Positions 63,458-64,000 of a DNA stretch of 64,000 nt are shown one piece after another. The stretch comes from Istiophorus platypterus. Its lineage: Eukaryota > Chordata > Actinopteri > Istiophoriformes > Istiophoridae. The notes under the pieces were generated by a model. That model was not told where the DNA came from, did no database searches, and saw only the letters and a list, made by a program, of their open reading frames with translations. The DNA lies in NCBI GenBank assembly GCA_016859345.1, contig CM029115.1:11202001-11266000 (forward strand). Direction: 5' to 3'. Every line of letters starts with the position of its first letter. The stretch's first letter is position 1. Made by a program: the position numbers and the translations under genes.

Positions 63458-63471
63458 GTTGCCCCGGTAAC
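63458..63471 (+). promoter_or_regulatory. RFX X-box motif in the CpG island
   Basis: GTTGCCCCGGTAAC fits the RFX consensus GTNRCC-(0-3)-RGYAAC with both half-sites perfect and a 2-nt spacer. X-boxes in promoters are typical of ciliary and some neuronal genes. Confidence 0.6.
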
Positions 63472-63479
63472 CCGGAAGC
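63472..63479 (+). promoter_or_regulatory. ETS/GABP-type site next to the X-box
   Basis: CCGGAAGC follows the X-box directly. The CCGGAAG core is the ETS/GABPA consensus, common near the start sites of CpG-island promoters. Confidence 0.55.
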
Positions 63480-63866
63480 TTCAGGCTCCGGCAGCGGCGC
63501 GCCGCTCCGACTCCTTCCTGTTCCTCGCGGGCGACGAGGAGGCGGCGGGGACCGGACAGTCGCGTGTGCGGCCGCCGACGGTGCGTGAGTCGAGCGGAAA
63601 GCGTGCGGGGGTCCCCCCGCGACCGGCTCTTCCTCTCCGAGCCCCCCCCCCCTCCCCTTTTTTTTTTTCGTCTTCCCGCTCGGCCGAAGCGAGCGTGGGA
63701 CGAAAAAGCACGCGTCGGTCCCCGCCGTGCGCGCGCGCTCCCGCGGCGGCTCCCACGCACGGCGGCCGCACGCGTCCGGGGAGTTGTCCTTTAGTGCACT
63801 GAAACAATAAAGGAGACACTGACCGAGAGAGTGGCGGGGCGGCGTGAGGCGGCCGGGCGGGCGGAC

Positions 63867-63911
63867 ATGGCCGCTCCTCCCGCCCTCAGCCCGGACTCAG
63901 AGCGAGAATAA
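63867..63911 (+). CDS. Candidate upstream ORF, 14 codons
   Basis: The start context is ggacATGG, with purine at -3 and G at +4 (strong Kozak). It gives MAAPPALSPDSERE and then TAA. It lies in the probable 5' UTR of the CpG-island gene, so it would be a regulatory uORF rather than the main protein. If the transcript starts further right or runs the other way it is meaningless. Confidence 0.3.
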   Translation: MAAPPALSPDSERE

Positions 63912-63951
63912 CTTTGCAGCGGTTGCATTGTCACTGGGGGGGGGGGTGTCG

Positions 63952-63957
63952 CACGTG
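63952..63957. promoter_or_regulatory. E-box CACGTG
   Basis: A perfect palindromic E-box (gtcgCACGTGggg) in the CpG island, of the USF/MYC class. Confidence 0.4.
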
Positions 63958-64000
63958 GGGGGAGTTGAGCGCGAGCACGGGGCTGCCACTCGCGGTTTCA

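Larger units (their letters stand above)
63170..64000. promoter_or_regulatory. CpG island promoter of the next gene
   Basis: Composition changes abruptly at about 63170 from AT-rich, CpG-poor sequence to very GC-rich sequence dense in CG dinucleotides that continues to the window edge. It contains a (GGC)n run, an RFX X-box, an ETS site, a TATA-like box, an E-box and G runs. This is the standard signature of an unmethylated vertebrate promoter and first exon. Orientation is not proven. A + strand gene running off the right edge is favoured because a minus-strand gene would have to transcribe through the 3' end of the upstream gene. The longest ORFs here, 150 and 112 codons on the minus strand, are GC-rich shadows full of Ala, Gly and Arg. 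Confidence 0.85.

Noticed and set aside
63308..63819. 150- and 112-codon minus-strand ORFs in the CpG island
   Set aside because: Ala, Arg and Gly-rich frames expected from CG-rich DNA. They would include the GGC repeat and the promoter motifs.
1..64000. CRISPR arrays, phage or bacterial mobile systems
   Set aside because: No regularly spaced repeats with unique spacers, no operons and no ribosome-binding-site-led genes. The DNA is clearly vertebrate-type.
1..64000. Endogenous retrovirus or LINE coding remnants
   Set aside because: No reverse transcriptase, integrase, gag or envelope-like reading was seen in any frame, and no pair of long terminal repeats.

Overview
The window looks like vertebrate nuclear DNA, most probably from a bony fish. 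It is AT-leaning and intron-like, full of long (CA/TG)n, (GA/CT)n and polypyrimidine tracts. It carries degenerate copies of dispersed repeats of a kind familiar from teleost genomes, has no bacterial-style operons, and ends in a sharp unmethylated-type CpG island. No open reading frame in the interior looks like an intact protein gene. Almost every ORF over 60 codons is a translated simple repeat or a chance frame. Assignment to fish is an inference from repeat style and compactness, not from a recognised gene.

Layout. (1) 98-192 is a well-formed internal coding exon on the + strand (AG...GT borders). (2) 193-59466 reads as intron: about 59 kb of microsatellites, old repeat copies and scattered 100-300 bp blocks that resemble conserved non-coding elements (homeodomain TAAT cores, octamers, CCAAT, few simple repeats). 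(3) 59467-59650 is a strong candidate terminal coding exon. Its acceptor phase fits the donor phase of the first exon exactly, and its stop codon overlaps an AATAAA. (4) 59651 to about 60510 is a plausible 3' UTR with two further AATAAA signals. (5) 60510-63160 is an AT-rich intergenic stretch. (6) 63170-64000 is a CpG island with an RFX X-box, an ETS site, a TATA-like box, an E-box and a short upstream ORF. It is the promoter and 5' UTR of a second gene that probably runs off the right edge on the + strand.

The simplest reading is therefore one gene ending at about 59.65 kb with a huge last (or near-last) intron, followed about 3 kb later by the CpG-island promoter of the next gene. I do not recognise the first gene from the roughly 93 residues visible. 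Two further exon-like segments (43528-43588 and 55628-55727) do not chain in phase and are reported only as weak candidates. Blocks that look regulatory inside the intron would fit a bystander gene hosting enhancers for a neighbour, but cross-species alignment is needed to say so.

The most interesting signals are the phase-matched exon pair across 59 kb, three good RFX X-box motifs (one inside a dispersed repeat, one in the CpG-island promoter), several perfect palindromes and hairpins, a candidate CTCF site, and very long Z-DNA-prone TG tracts.
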